From positions 36,580-100,579 of the forward strand of contig JALCZJ010000006.1 in assembly GCA_022690815.1 (NCBI GenBank): 64,000 nt of DNA, in the 5' to 3' direction. Positions 34,180 through 43,464 of the stretch are shown piece by piece. The notes beneath the pieces were generated by a model. It searched no databases, was not told the origin of the DNA, and saw only the letters and a program-made list of their open reading frames with translations. A program made the position numbers and the translations under genes. Source of the stretch: Ferrimicrobium sp. (GTDB lineage Bacteria; Actinomycetota; Acidimicrobiia; Acidimicrobiales; Acidimicrobiaceae). The stretch's first letter is position 1. Every line of letters starts with the position of its first letter.

Positions 34180-35435
34180 CGGTGCTGGCCACTGGTGGTG
34201 GAGCTTGAACGCGGCGCCGACGTCTGGGTCCCAGGCTCTGGGCGAGTTGCCTCTTGACTCAGTGGCAATACCACGCGGACGCGAAAGCCTCCTCCTTCGA
34301 GCGAGCTTGCCGAGAAGAAGCCCGCCAGCGAACGCACACGCTCTTGCATGCCGATGAGTCCTGATCCTGACCCTTGTTGAAACGCCGCGGTTGCATCACC
34401 GGCGGTGTTATCGATCTGAATCGTCAATGCTTCAGGGGCGTAGGTCAGTTCTACGGTCGTTGCCGCGTCGCTGGCGTGGCGGGCGACGTTGGTGAGTGCC
34501 TCTTGAACGATGCGAAAGCTTGCAAGCGCCACCGCAGCTGGGGGTTCGACAGGATCACCTTGGATGCGGAGTGTGGTCTCCATGCCAAGAGCGTTGACCT
34601 TCTCAACCAGACCTTGAATGGCTGATAGGTCGGGAACGATCGCGCTGTGATCGTCCTCGTGTCCCGGTGGCCGCATAATGGCCAGGATAGACCGAAGCTC
34701 TTGGAGTGCGGACTTACTGGCTGCGTGGATCTCTCCGATTGCTTGTGACGCGCGTTGGGGATCGCTCGTCAGCAGGAGTTGAGCGGCACTGGCTTGGATG
34801 TTGATCATGGCCATCGTGTGGGCGACCACGTCGTGGAGTTCACGAGCGATCCTCATGCGCTCCTCGTTGATGATCCCGCGCACCTCCTCCTCGCGTGCTC
34901 GTTCGGCATCGGCTTGGCGGCCCCGAGCCTCCAAATGCCACAGTTGTCGAGCAGAAGCGACATTGCCGAGGGCGAATGCGGTGATCATCTCGGGCCACAT
35001 CGTCAGCCCTGGGCCCCCGATCCATCCGAAGGGGCCGAGTGCGCCGTTGGCAACCCAGAGTGCGATCGCACCGAGGATGCCGATCGGTATTGCCCGGTGC
35101 CAACTAGTGCTCTTAGCCATCCAGAACAGCGCCACGAGGATAGGGACAAGCATGGCTCCGTTGAGTTGGCCAAGGGCGGACCAGCCCATAGCCGCCAGGA
35201 TCGTGAAGATGAAGACAGCAATCGAGTATTTGCGAACAAACAGGATAGCTAGGGCGCTTGCCAGTGGCAATGCAAATGCCACCAATCCCGGGTGTGTACT
35301 GAGATGAAGCCCTCCATAGTGGTTGTGAGGATAGGCCTCTACGTACGCGCCAATGACGGTTAAGAGGGCGACGAAAGCCGTGCCGATGGGTATCGGCCAG
35401 AACTTCGATTGTCGTAGGGAAGTCAAGGTATTCAT
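34176..35435 (-). CDS. Membrane histidine kinase, NarL-type system (HisKA_3)
   Basis: A 419-residue kinase. Four to six membrane segments lie in the first 160 residues; a short coiled coil leads to the phospho-acceptor H201 in ARELHDVVAHTMAMI. The ATPase part contains FRIVQEALTNVARHA (N box) and GSGSGLIGMQERVRSLAG (G box), with a Ser/Thr-rich tail. This architecture is common in actinobacterial sensors of cell-envelope stress. A -10-like TACGCT lies 9 nt upstream of the ATG, so the transcript could be leaderless. Confidence 0.92.
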   Translation of the reverse strand: MNTLTSLRQSKFWPIPIGTAFVALLTVIGAYVEAYPHNHYGGLHLSTHPGLVAFALPLASALAILFVRKYSIAVFIFTILAAMGWSALGQLNGAMLVPILVALFWMAKSTSWHRAIPIGILGAIALWVANGALGPFGWIGGPGLTMWPEMITAFALGNVASARQLWHLEARGRQADAERAREEEVRGIINEERMRIARELHDVVAHTMAMINIQASAAQLLLTSDPQRASQAIGEIHAASKSALQELRSILAIMRPPGHEDDHSAIVPDLSAIQGLVEKVNALGMETTLRIQGDPVEPPAAVALASFRIVQEALTNVARHASDAATTVELTYAPEALTIQIDNTAGDATAAFQQGSGSGLIGMQERVRSLAGFFSASSLEGGGFRVRVVLPLSQEATRPEPGTQTSAPRSSSTTSGQHR

Positions 35436-35444
35436 TGCTTATCC

Positions 35445-35450
35445 AGCGTA
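35445..35450 (-). promoter_or_regulatory. Candidate -10 box of the histidine kinase operon
   Basis: Read on the minus strand, TACGCT lies 9 nt before the kinase ATG, and no Shine-Dalgarno is visible. The region of 204 bp up to the divergent gene at 35640 holds nothing else that I recognise. Confidence 0.33.
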
Positions 35451-35639
35451 GGGGGATTGTGCGTAGCGATATCTACCACCCAGGTTGTCCCTTGACCTAC
35501 TCCCAATGGAGTAGTCATAGGCTCCGCTCGTATGAGTAAAGGTGACACCTTGTGGGTCATGACCGATGAGACGGGGGCCAAATAGGTTACTCGATAGCGA
35601 TGCAGTGGGCATGGCGAGCAACCAAAGGAGAAGAAACCA

Positions 35640-36065
35640 ATGACAACGGTATTGAATCGAGTACAACAACAACGCAGTCCCATGAAGATGAGGATGTTTG
35701 CCGTTCACAATGGTGTCTTGGCGGCCATCATTGTCTGGGTCGTCGAGGTCCATGTCCTCGGCATCCACCTTGGAATTCGTTTTGGAACCGGAGCGGCAAC
35801 GACGTTAGGGCTCGGTCAGATTATCGGTGTAAGTTTGGCAGCCTCACTAGCGGGGTGGGCGTTACTCGCGATCATGGAGCGCAAATTTGCCCAGCCACGT
35901 GTTGCCTGGACGGTGATCGCGGTTGGGGCACTGGTTCTCTCACTCGGACTTCCGTTCGCGGCCACCACCACCGCAGCTATGGTGGGGCTGATTATCATGC
36001 ACCTCTCCGTTGGAGCTGGGGTGATCCCGTTCATGTACTGGTCCCGGACCCAAGACGCCGCCTAA
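35640..36065 (+). CDS. Small four-helix membrane protein (DUF6069-like)
   Basis: A 141-residue hydrophobic protein with four predicted membrane segments (about 22-43, 53-80, 88-108 and 112-132) and no catalytic motif. It resembles actinobacterial DUF6069 proteins in length and layout; I give this from memory of the family only. The ATG is preceded by AAAGGAG at a good distance. It is transcribed divergently from the two-component operon, which may regulate it. Confidence 0.72.
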   Translation: MTTVLNRVQQQRSPMKMRMFAVHNGVLAAIIVWVVEVHVLGIHLGIRFGTGAATTLGLGQIIGVSLAASLAGWALLAIMERKFAQPRVAWTVIAVGALVLSLGLPFAATTTAAMVGLIIMHLSVGAGVIPFMYWSRTQDAA

Positions 36066-36376
36066 CGGTTGGCGAGGTCCAGGTTTCACCTGGCCAAACG
36101 CATACGCCAAAACCCTTCGGTTGATGGACGGGCTCGTGAGTCCTCATCGATTGAAGGGTTCTGGCATGCCATGGCTTGCGCGATCGACGATTGTGACAAG
36201 ACAATATCACGGCAATGATTCCTTTGCTATGAGCATCGCGTCAGTGGGACAGAGTAAAGCCACACGCTTGGAACCCACGATATCACGGGAGTTTGCTTTC
36301 GATTGGAGCAAGCTCGCCAGGACATCAATGTCGCCTGGTGGCCAGCTTCGTGCCAAACGCCAGGGCAGCGCTTGGG
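36066..36376. other. Gap between the membrane protein gene and lexA
   Basis: About 310 bp lying behind two converging genes. The nonamer ATATCACGG occurs twice, about 70 bp apart, but no gene or clear terminator hairpin was found. Confidence 0.4.
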
Positions 36377-36994
36377 TCACAGGTTCCGCCAGATGGCGAT
36401 GACCTTGCCCTGGACCCTTCCGCGTTGGGTAATCTCAGTTGGGATTTGGAGGTTGGGGTCGCGGCGGTTGCGAGCTTCAAGCAGAACTCGGCTGCCGACC
36501 TTGCGCAAAATCTTGATAGTCCCAAATTGATCATCGATGGTGGCGATGACGACATCACCGTCGTTGGCGTCGGTCTGCTGATGAACGATGGCGTAGTCAC
36601 CGTCGAAGATGCCCGCGTCGATCATCGAATCACCGCGGACGCGGAGGGCGAAGTGATCGCCACTGCCTAGCATCGATGAAGGAATGGCGAGCGTGTCGTT
36701 CGCGTCGGCGTCGGCTAAGACCGAGTAGCCAGCGCCAACTTCGGCAAGGAGCGGAATTTCGACGGCCCGGGGTGGCTCGTCAGTGAGCGAGATGGCGCGC
36801 GAGCGGGTCGGATCGCGATGGATGAGTCCATCGGTCTCCAGCCGGCGGAGGTGATGTTGAACGGATGCCGGTGATGCAAGACCAACGCGTTGTCCTATCT
36901 CGCGGATTGAGGGTGGGTACCCTCGCGTATCGAGGGTTTCTTTGAGAAAGCTGATGATCGCTGTTCGCACCTCATCGTTGGTTCGCGGCACCAT
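36377..36994 (-). CDS. lexA: SOS repressor LexA
   Basis: A 205-residue repressor-protease. The winged helix spans residues 5-70 (GYPPSIREIGQRVGLASPAS). The self-cleavage bond is A88-G89 in EVGAGYSV, and the catalytic dyad is S123 (RGDSMIDAG) and K161 (FGTIKILRK). Normal length. It is divergent from nrdR across 131 bp. Two GTTC/GAAC half sites lie upstream, but no standard GAAC-N4-GTTC operator is present, so autoregulation through the usual actinobacterial box is not supported by the sequence. Confidence 0.95.
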   Translation of the reverse strand: MVPRTNDEVRTAIISFLKETLDTRGYPPSIREIGQRVGLASPASVQHHLRRLETDGLIHRDPTRSRAISLTDEPPRAVEIPLLAEVGAGYSVLADADANDTLAIPSSMLGSGDHFALRVRGDSMIDAGIFDGDYAIVHQQTDANDGDVVIATIDDQFGTIKILRKVGSRVLLEARNRRDPNLQIPTEITQRGRVQGKVIAIWRNL

Positions 36995-37125
36995 ATCCCC
37001 TTTCTGTCTGGTATCAGTGTAGCAGACGTTCTCGTACAGATGTTTAGTCGTCGTTGTTCCTGCTCAGCGGGTAGGCTTAGCCAAGGAAACCTCATTAGGA
37101 CCCCCAGTGAAGGATTGAACGTTCG

Positions 37126-37614
37126 GTGCGATGCCCCTTTTGTAACGCGGATGACACTCGAGTGATCGAATCTCGGGTTGTCGAGGATGGCGAGGCGATT
37201 CGTCGGCGCCGCGAGTGTGCGAGTTGTGCGCGCCGTTTTACAACCTTCGAGCGCTATGCTCGAGTCAAGACGATGGTGGTAAAGCGAACCGGCGCCCTCG
37301 AGGAGTTCGATCGCGAGAAGATCGTTCGAGGCATGCGGGCTGCACTCAAAAACCGCCCGGTCTCATCGATGGATGTCGATCGGGTTGTCTCCGAACTCGA
37401 GGAGCAACTGCGCCCGCTGAGTGAAGTCACCTCGACGGAGATCGGATTGCAGATCCTCGAGCACCTGCGCACCCTCGACGAGGTTGGATACCTGCGATTT
37501 GCGAGCGTCTACAAGAACTTTGACGGCGTCGATGACTTCCGCCGTGAGGTTTCGGAAATTGACGACCGTAGTTTTACGTTGCGTAAGAAAGAAGATGAAG
37601 GAGGGCCGGTATGA
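37126..37614 (+). CDS. nrdR: Transcriptional repressor NrdR
   Basis: A nucleotide-sensing repressor of ribonucleotide reductase genes. The zinc ribbon uses C3, C6, C31 and C34 (CPFCNADD and CASCARRF) and the ATP-cone domain runs from about 46 to 140, with VVKRTGALEEFDREKIVRG. At 162 residues it is slightly longer than average. The start is GTG, as the first Cys lies at position 3. lexA-nrdR adjacency is common in actinobacteria. The next gene overlaps the stop codon. Confidence 0.96.
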   Translation: MRCPFCNADDTRVIESRVVEDGEAIRRRRECASCARRFTTFERYARVKTMVVKRTGALEEFDREKIVRGMRAALKNRPVSSMDVDRVVSELEEQLRPLSEVTSTEIGLQILEHLRTLDEVGYLRFASVYKNFDGVDDFRREVSEIDDRSFTLRKKEDEGGPV

Positions 37615-38051
37615 ACCGAGTCAAGAGTACCGAGATTACCATTCATGCGCCCGCCGCCGAGATTTTTGACTACCTGGCTCGTCCAGCGAACCACATCACA
37701 GTCGATGGCTCTGACACCGTCCGAAACGTGTTGGTTGGGCCTGATCGGTTGTATCCGGGTGCCAAGTTTCGCATGAAGATGTTTCTTGTTGTTCCCTACA
37801 CCATCACCAACACTGTCGTCACGTTCGAAGAGGGTCGCGAGATCGCCTGGCGACACTCTGGACGCCACGTGTGGCGCTATCGGCTAGAAGATCTTGGCGA
37901 TTCCAACACCAAGGTCATCGAGTCATTCGAGTGGGACAAGGCTCCACTGCGTTACATCTACGAACTGACTGGTGTCCCGAACAGAAATCTGACCGCAATG
38001 GCCAAGACGCTCGTCAATCTCAAAGAGCGCTTTGAGGCGCCTGCGGCCTAA
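37611..38051 (+). CDS. SRPBCC / START-like domain protein
   Basis: A 146-residue protein with the helix-grip layout of polyketide cyclase/dehydrase-like proteins: the N-terminal strand STEITIHAPAAEIFDYLARP, a middle VVTFEEGREIAWRH strand pair, and a C-terminal helix MAKTLVNLKERFEA. It overlaps nrdR by ATGA, so the two are co-translated. Such proteins bind hydrophobic ligands; the ligand is unknown. Confidence 0.75.
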   Translation: MNRVKSTEITIHAPAAEIFDYLARPANHITVDGSDTVRNVLVGPDRLYPGAKFRMKMFLVVPYTITNTVVTFEEGREIAWRHSGRHVWRYRLEDLGDSNTKVIESFEWDKAPLRYIYELTGVPNRNLTAMAKTLVNLKERFEAPAA

Positions 38052-38204
38052 GAATTCCGCCCGGACCTCGTTGCCAGGCGATGTGGACCGTTCGATTGAT
38101 GTTGTCACGGTCGAGTTCGTGCTCTGGGCGATAGTCGGCATACCGTCCGTCACATTGATTAAGTATTCTGGAGCGGCACTGCTCGTCGACACTGCTCTGT
38201 GCTG

Positions 38205-38993
38205 TTAGGCCAGGCGCGCTTGTTGTTCGTAGAGGCTTACCACTCGGGTGCGCAGGGCCTCAAAGAGCTCTGGTCCAGCCGCAACTGTGAGTGGGTCATC
38301 GCCGATTCCTGGCAAGTCGGTAGCGATCAACGCACCTGCTTCGCTGGCGACGAGCGACGCCGCAGCCCAGTCCCAGACCTTGAGACCGGTCTCGAAGTAG
38401 CCATCAATTCTCCCAGCCGCCGTCCAGCAGATGTCGATTGCAGCAGCTCCAAAGCGACGAATGTCGCGAATGTTTGCAATGATGTTCGCGAGCACTAGGG
38501 CTTGGATGGTACGGGTAGCGGGGCGGTAACCGAAGCCAGTGCCGCACAGGGCTTGAGAGAGCTCTAACTGATGACTCGCCTCAAGCGGCTGATCATTGCA
38601 GGTTGCCCCCTGGCCCTTGACGGCCATAAAGAGCTCATCGTGGCCGACGTCGTAGACGAGTCCTACCATAACAACGCCGTCGACCTCGGCAGCGATCGAG
38701 ATGGCATATGCCGGGATGGCGTAGCTGTAGTTGACGGTTCCATCGATTGGATCAACGATCCAACGAACGGTGCTTTGTTGGTCACTCGCGCCGTACTCCT
38801 CACCGACGAAGGCGTCGTTTGGGCGTTGTGAGGCGATGGTGGTGCGGATGGCGCGTTCGAGTGCCCGATCAGCGGCGGTTACCGGGTCGGTTGCCGAGGA
38901 TTTTGTGTCGATGACTCGTCGTGATTGTTTGGGCAAGGTAGCGCGAGCAGCGCCGAGGGCATCAAGGGCTACGGGAAGGAGTTCATGATTCAC
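38205..38993 (-). CDS. Inositol-monophosphatase family phosphatase
   Basis: Mg-dependent phosphatase of 262 residues. Metal-site motifs are GEEYGA (Glu65-Glu66), WIVDPIDGTVNY (Asp81, Asp84) and the C-terminal VWDWAAASLVASEAG. Members hydrolyse inositol-1-phosphate, histidinol phosphate, PAP or fructose-1,6-bisphosphate; the sequence alone does not decide. The start is GTG with GGGAG a few bases upstream. The 150 bp between this gene and the SRPBCC gene hold nothing evident. Confidence 0.87.
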   Translation of the reverse strand: MNHELLPVALDALGAARATLPKQSRRVIDTKSSATDPVTAADRALERAIRTTIASQRPNDAFVGEEYGASDQQSTVRWIVDPIDGTVNYSYAIPAYAISIAAEVDGVVMVGLVYDVGHDELFMAVKGQGATCNDQPLEASHQLELSQALCGTGFGYRPATRTIQALVLANIIANIRDIRRFGAAAIDICWTAAGRIDGYFETGLKVWDWAAASLVASEAGALIATDLPGIGDDPLTVAAGPELFEALRTRVVSLYEQQARLA

Positions 38994-39051
38994 ACTCCCA
39001 AGTTAGCGCGCCAGACGTGCGGGGTGGACGAGAGAGCCTAAAGTAGGAGAG

Positions 39052-40065
39052 ATGCAAGTGATCGACCTCCGCTCTGATACCGTCACCAAGCCCTCGGCCG
39101 CCATGCGGGCCTTCATGATGGAGGCTGAGGTTGGCGATGACGGCTATGGCGAAGATCCCACGGTCGCTGAGCTGGAGCGTCGCGTGGCCGACCTGGTTGG
39201 CCTAGAGGCAGGTCTCTTTGTGGCATCTGGCACGATGGGTAATCAGGTGGCGCTGCGAAGCCTTACCCAGCCTGGAGACCCGGTGATCGTCGCGGCCCGG
39301 GCTCATCTGCTCCAGTTCGAGGCTGGTGCGTCAGCCAAGAACGCGAGCATTCAACTGCTGTCGGTTGACGACACCCATGGGTACATCGATCCCGATCAGG
39401 TCAGTGATTTAGTGCGCCAATATCGGCGGCTGCATAACCCCATTCGGCTGATCGCCATCGAAAACACGCACATGCCAAGTGGGGGCATCCCGGTCGACGC
39501 CAACGCGATGGGCGCATTGATGGATGCGGCCGATGGTACCCCAATCTACATCGATGGAGCACGGTTATGGAATGCGGCCACAGCCCTCGAGGTCGAGCCA
39601 TCGGTCTTGTGCCGCGGTGCTGTCGCGGTGAGCACGTGTCTCTCGAAAGGATTGGCGGCACCGATGGGTTCGGTGTTGACTGGATCAGCGGAGCTGATCG
39701 GACGAGCACGTGTCGAGCGTGCCAGACTTGGCGGTCGTCTGCGACAGGCCGGCATCATGGCAGCGGGGGGTATTTTCGCGCTGGCACAGAATCGCGTTCG
39801 ACTCGCCGACGATCACCGACGCGCTCGGCTGCTTGCTGATTTGATTCGGACTCAACTGCCAGCCTCGGTTGCCGATGTTTCGGAGGTGTTTACCAACATC
39901 GTCCTTGTGACCGTCGATGATCCTAGTCATCGCGTCGAGGCGCTAGCCAAGGCCGGCGTGCTCTGTAACGTGTTGCCCGCGGGCCAACTGCGCCTTGTGA
40001 CCCATGCTGATCTCGATGATGCCGCGATCGAGCTGGCTGCGAGTCGCATCGCGGCGAGTCTATAG
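39052..40065 (+). CDS. ltaE: Low-specificity threonine aldolase
   Basis: PLP enzyme splitting threonine to glycine and acetaldehyde. The N-terminus [17 protein letters not shown] and the [10 protein letters not shown] block are diagnostic, [11 protein letters not shown] carries the PLP Asp and Arg, and the Schiff-base lysine is K199 in [14 protein letters not shown]. The 337-residue length is typical. TAGGAGAG lies before ATG. It is followed within 15 bp by the deacetylase gene, so the two may be co-transcribed. Confidence 0.92.
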   Translation: MQVIDLRSDTVTKPSAAMRAFMMEAEVGDDGYGEDPTVAELERRVADLVGLEAGLFVASGTMGNQVALRSLTQPGDPVIVAARAHLLQFEAGASAKNASIQLLSVDDTHGYIDPDQVSDLVRQYRRLHNPIRLIAIENTHMPSGGIPVDANAMGALMDAADGTPIYIDGARLWNAATALEVEPSVLCRGAVAVSTCLSKGLAAPMGSVLTGSAELIGRARVERARLGGRLRQAGIMAAGGIFALAQNRVRLADDHRRARLLADLIRTQLPASVADVSEVFTNIVLVTVDDPSHRVEALAKAGVLCNVLPAGQLRLVTHADLDDAAIELAASRIAASL

Positions 40066-40079
40066 CGGTCTGACCTCTC

Positions 40080-40784
40080 GTGCACCTTTATACCGCGACT
40101 CCTGATAGCGCCCTCGCTATCTTTGCTCACCCCGATGACGGTGAGATCTCTTGTGGAGGTACCCTTGCCAAGTGGGCAGCCCAGGGCTGTCATGTGATCC
40201 TTGCCGTGGCGACACAAGGGGATAAGGGGGGTGATGGTGGTGATCCCGGGAAGGTCGCTGCGGAGCGCACCCATGAACTGCTTGAGGCGGGCACGCTGCT
40301 CGGCGTCAGCGACGTCATTCAACTCGCCTATCTCGATGGCGAACTCGACAACACGGCCGAATTGCGGCGTCGATTGGTCACGCTCATCCGAAGTTTCCGG
40401 CCGCAAGTTGTCCTCACCGGAGATCCGACCGCCGTCTTCTTTGGCGATCTCTATTACAACCATCGCGATCATCGCCAACTCGGTTGGGCGGTGCTCGATG
40501 CCGCGTTCCCGGCGGCTCGCCAGCGAGGTTATTTTCCTGAGGCTGGGGAGCCGGCCGATGAGCTTGAGGTACTGCTAGCGGCGACGCTGGAGCCGAACGC
40601 GGCCGTTGGCATCGATGGATTTGTCGACAAAAAAGTCCTCGCGATGCAGGCGCATCGCGCACAGTTGGCTCGGTACGAGGATGCCCTCGATGCAGCCGTG
40701 AGTGAGCGTGCCCGCCAGGCAGCACGTCAAGCTGGCATGGCTGGGCAAGCCGAACTCTTTCGCCTCGTGCAAGGAGGGGCGTGA
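40080..40784 (+). CDS. PIG-L / LmbE family N-acetylglucosamine deacetylase-type protein
   Basis: A 234-residue zinc amidohydrolase. The metal motif AIFAHPDDGEISCGGTLAKW and the matching YYNHRDHRQLGW histidines are present. In actinobacteria the family includes MshB and Mca of mycothiol metabolism as well as antibiotic and sugar deacetylases; the sequence does not discriminate and it is shorter than MshB (about 290-300). GTG start without clear ribosome site. The next gene starts inside the stop codon (TGATG). Confidence 0.82.
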   Translation: MHLYTATPDSALAIFAHPDDGEISCGGTLAKWAAQGCHVILAVATQGDKGGDGGDPGKVAAERTHELLEAGTLLGVSDVIQLAYLDGELDNTAELRRRLVTLIRSFRPQVVLTGDPTAVFFGDLYYNHRDHRQLGWAVLDAAFPAARQRGYFPEAGEPADELEVLLAATLEPNAAVGIDGFVDKKVLAMQAHRAQLARYEDALDAAVSERARQAARQAGMAGQAELFRLVQGGA

Positions 40785-41143
40785 TGCTCGAAATTCGTGG
40801 ACCTGGCCACCATGAGCGCAGTGAATTGGCCGCGACCGTGGCGAGAGTGTTATCTTCCTTTGACCGGCAGCTCTGGGTAAAGATGGATATTCGGCCTCGT
40901 CTGGCCGCTGATATCGTGGGTGTCTTAAGCGAGGGCGTCAGCCAAGTGCTACTTGCCGGAGAAGGTCTCTATGGTGTAGCATCCAGCCACGAGTTGGTGA
41001 ACGAAGTACCTAGTGATGTGACGGTGATTGAACTGCGAGCTCTTCCTTATCCGCTTGGCCTGTATGGGGCCACGCAGGAGTTGAGTCCCGAGGAGATCGC
41101 AGCACTGCAGCGAGAAGGAGTGCTGATCGATGGGGTTTCCTGA
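40784..41143 (+). CDS. Conserved-looking hypothetical protein
   Basis: A 119-residue soluble alpha/beta protein that I do not recognise. The ATG overlaps the deacetylase stop as TGATG and has AAGGAGGGG just upstream, so expression is well supported. The sequence contains no Cys and no membrane segment, and has a hydrophobic strand VSQVLLAGEGLYGVASS. Coupling suggests a partner function with the deacetylase. Confidence 0.7.
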   Translation: MLEIRGPGHHERSELAATVARVLSSFDRQLWVKMDIRPRLAADIVGVLSEGVSQVLLAGEGLYGVASSHELVNEVPSDVTVIELRALPYPLGLYGATQELSPEEIAALQREGVLIDGVS

Positions 41144-41281
41144 AAGTTCGGCAAGAGTACAAAGAACAATGCGGTGGAATTCCGGTGAACTGGTAGATGT
41201 TCTTGGAAGGGTGAGAGCGCAGACGGCTACAATGAATAGTGTTACTTCGTATGAAGGTTGGTTGGTAGGAGAGGAGGAGTC

Positions 41282-41638
41282 ATGCCGCTAAACGAAGACG
41301 AGCAGCGGATTCTCCAAGAGATTGAAAAGACCTTCTACGAGAACGACCCGGAGTTTGCTGACCGGGTTCGTTCCGAGACCGTCTACAAGCACGCCGGTCG
41401 TAACCTCAAATGGGCAACGCTTGGGTTCATCGTGGGTCTCGCCTTTACCATTTTGACCTTCACGATCTCGGTTGTACTTGGCGCCGTTGGCTTTTTGATC
41501 ATGCTGGGCTCCGCCGTCTATTTCGAGCGCAACCTTCGACGAGTCGGTCGCGCTTCCCTCCAGGACCTCTCCACTGGCCAGTTCAAGCAGGGTGGATTTA
41601 AGTCGATGGGCAAGAAGTTCCGGGGGCAGGACCAGTAA
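41282..41638 (+). CDS. DUF3040 membrane protein
   Basis: A 118-residue protein of the actinobacterial DUF3040 family. The N-terminal motif MPLNEDEQRILQEIEKTFYENDPEFA matches the family pattern of L-x-E-x-E-x-R-x-L plus a D-P-x-F/L-A box. Two membrane segments follow at about 44-64 and 66-82, with a basic C-terminal tail. ATG 41282 is preceded by GAGGAGG, deciding against the longer GTG-like start at 41258. Function unknown. Confidence 0.85.
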   Translation: MPLNEDEQRILQEIEKTFYENDPEFADRVRSETVYKHAGRNLKWATLGFIVGLAFTILTFTISVVLGAVGFLIMLGSAVYFERNLRRVGRASLQDLSTGQFKQGGFKSMGKKFRGQDQ

Positions 41639-41803
41639 GTTGGGCTCGCACCGGCTTGGTCGCGTATCGGTGTTCCATGCGCGAGGATTCGGTGCACAGC
41701 TCGCACGCCTTACCGAGATCTTGTACCGAGTTGGGCTAGCCTCCGAATCCATCTTTGCTGGCGTACGGGCTGGGTATGATTGTTTATTTGGGGGCGAAGG
41801 TTC

Positions 41804-43117
41804 ATGGAGTTAGCACTCTCGAGCCAAGCCGAGCAGTTTCGGCTACAGTTTCGGGCTTTCCTCGATGATGAACTGCCACGTGACTTTGGTGGCATCGGTA
41901 CTTTGGCTCCCGAAGCGGTTGATGAGTTCGTCCAGTGGTGGCGTTCGCGCCTGTATGCAGCCGGCTTTCTCGCCCTCTCGTGGCCCAAGGAGTATGGCGG
42001 CCAGGGGCTGGGCGTCGAAAGCGAGATCGTGGTCGCCCAGGAGAGCGCTATCCGAGGGGTTCCCACTGGAGGACCCAACGACCATTTCGGCATTCAAATG
42101 CTTGGCAATACCCTGTTGGTGCACGGCAGTGAGGCCCAGCGTCGAGAGTTCTTGCCAAAGATCATTGACGGCAGCTATCGGTTTGCCCAGGGCTATTCAG
42201 AGCCCAACGCTGGCTCTGATCTTGCGGCGCTCGCATTGGCAGGTCGCGTCGATGGTGATGAGGTTGTCCTTGATGGCCAAAAGATTTGGACCTCCGAAGC
42301 GCACCTGGCAAATTGGATGTTTGTCTTGGCTCGCACCGATCCCCAAGCGCCGAAGCATCGCGGGATCTCGTTTGTTCTGGTGCCCTTAGGTGATCCTGTT
42401 GCCGGCGAAGCACCGTCGACGAGTCTTGACCAATCTAGTGTTGGCCAGAGGGGTGCTGCTCACACTCCCCCAGGGCATGAATTGACCAACAACGGTGTCG
42501 AGGTCCGACCAATTCGAATGATCTCGGGTAAGTCGGAGTTCAACGAAGTGTTCTTTACCGGCTCGCGTGCGAAGCTCTCTGATGTGGTTGGCGGTCTACA
42601 CCAGGGTTGGCCGGTGGCGATGACGCTGCTGGGCTTCGAGCGGGGAGAGACGGCAGCGACGCTCCCCATTCGCTTTCAGGCGGAGTTGGATCGCCTTCGA
42701 GAGATGATCGAGGATCGCGGCAGTTTTTGCGACCCGGATATCGTCGAGCGATTTATGCTCGCTCAAACTCGACTCTTTGCACTGCGGTCAATGGGATATA
42801 GCTGGCTCTCGCGTGTGCTCAAAGGGGAACCCCCAGGCGCTGAATCTTCAATTTTCAAGCTGTTTTGGTCGGAGTACCACCAGTTTGTCACCGAGCTAGC
42901 CCTCGATGTGCTGGGCGAGGATGCACTCGTGCTAACGGGACGTCCCAGCTCCTCTGCCTTTCGTACCGACGATGTCGGTGCCCCCAACTCGACTCGCTCT
43001 TGGGATGAGGTATTCCTCCATGCTCGAGCCGGGACGATCTATGCCGGGACGTCTGAGATTCAGCGGTCGATCATCGGGGAGCGCATTCTTGGGCTTCCAC
43101 GTGAGCCTCGGTTATGA
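41804..43117 (+). CDS. Acyl-CoA dehydrogenase
   Basis: An FAD-dependent dehydrogenase of 437 residues. Family stretches are GFLALSWPKEYGG, GYSEPNAGSDLAAL, GQKIWTSEAHLANW and the C-terminal GTIYAGTSEIQRSIIGERILGLP. The catalytic Glu, expected around residue 380 or, in other subfamilies, 250-260, cannot be assigned by eye. Residues about 197-230 form a Pro/Ser/Gln-rich insert between VLVPLGDP and GVEVRPIRMISG, where homologues have a short turn. Substrate chain length is unknown. ATG 41804 follows GCGAAGG closely. The downstream small gene overlaps by 4 nt. Confidence 0.9.
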   Translation: MELALSSQAEQFRLQFRAFLDDELPRDFGGIGTLAPEAVDEFVQWWRSRLYAAGFLALSWPKEYGGQGLGVESEIVVAQESAIRGVPTGGPNDHFGIQMLGNTLLVHGSEAQRREFLPKIIDGSYRFAQGYSEPNAGSDLAALALAGRVDGDEVVLDGQKIWTSEAHLANWMFVLARTDPQAPKHRGISFVLVPLGDPVAGEAPSTSLDQSSVGQRGAAHTPPGHELTNNGVEVRPIRMISGKSEFNEVFFTGSRAKLSDVVGGLHQGWPVAMTLLGFERGETAATLPIRFQAELDRLREMIEDRGSFCDPDIVERFMLAQTRLFALRSMGYSWLSRVLKGEPPGAESSIFKLFWSEYHQFVTELALDVLGEDALVLTGRPSSSAFRTDDVGAPNSTRSWDEVFLHARAGTIYAGTSEIQRSIIGERILGLPREPRL

Positions 43118-43317
43118 TGATCGAAGCCTTGCGCCAGCTGTGGGCCCTGACGGGTGGATCGCGAGGGCGCCCATACTCCCTGAAGCGCCAGCTCGCTTGG
43201 CTGAAGTTTCGGATCGAGACCTATGCGGGCGACGGGGGGAGCATGCGACCCGCGGAGGTTGCCCGCTTTCTCCGGTGGTCGGCGGGGGAGCGTCGTAGCT
43301 GGAGGCAGATAGACTGA
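43114..43317 (+). CDS. Small hypothetical protein coupled to the acyl-CoA dehydrogenase
   Basis: A 67-residue basic protein (Arg/Trp-rich, one helix-forming stretch LKRQLAWLKFRIETYAG) without known domain. Its ATG overlaps the dehydrogenase stop (ATGA), an arrangement used many times in this window for real genes, which is the main support. Confidence 0.5.
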   Translation: MMIEALRQLWALTGGSRGRPYSLKRQLAWLKFRIETYAGDGGSMRPAEVARFLRWSAGERRSWRQID

Positions 43318-43322
43318 CCGTC

Positions 43323-43460
43323 ATGGGAGGGATTGCCGTCAGCACCATCAATGGGGCATACCGGTATTGGGGTAGCCGTCGTGAGTCGGTTGCACGTCGT
43401 CTCCATGTCTATGCCTTTCGGCATCTCTGTCGTATCGATCCCCTGGGGCTGGTGAGGTAA
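43323..43460 (+). CDS. Possible 45-residue basic peptide
   Basis: An ATG-started frame filling the space between two genes; it starts MGGIAVSTINGAYRYWGSRR and is Arg-rich. It lies 5 nt behind the previous stop and ends 4 nt before the HNH gene. GGAGG lies 13-18 nt upstream, too far to be decisive. Support is mainly positional. Confidence 0.35.
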   Translation: MGGIAVSTINGAYRYWGSRRESVARRLHVYAFRHLCRIDPLGLVR

Positions 43461-43464
43461 GGCC

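Noticed and set aside
37113..37123. GAACGTTC palindrome before nrdR as a LexA box
   Set aside because: The actinobacterial site has four bases between GAAC and GTTC; here there are none, so it was not called an operator.
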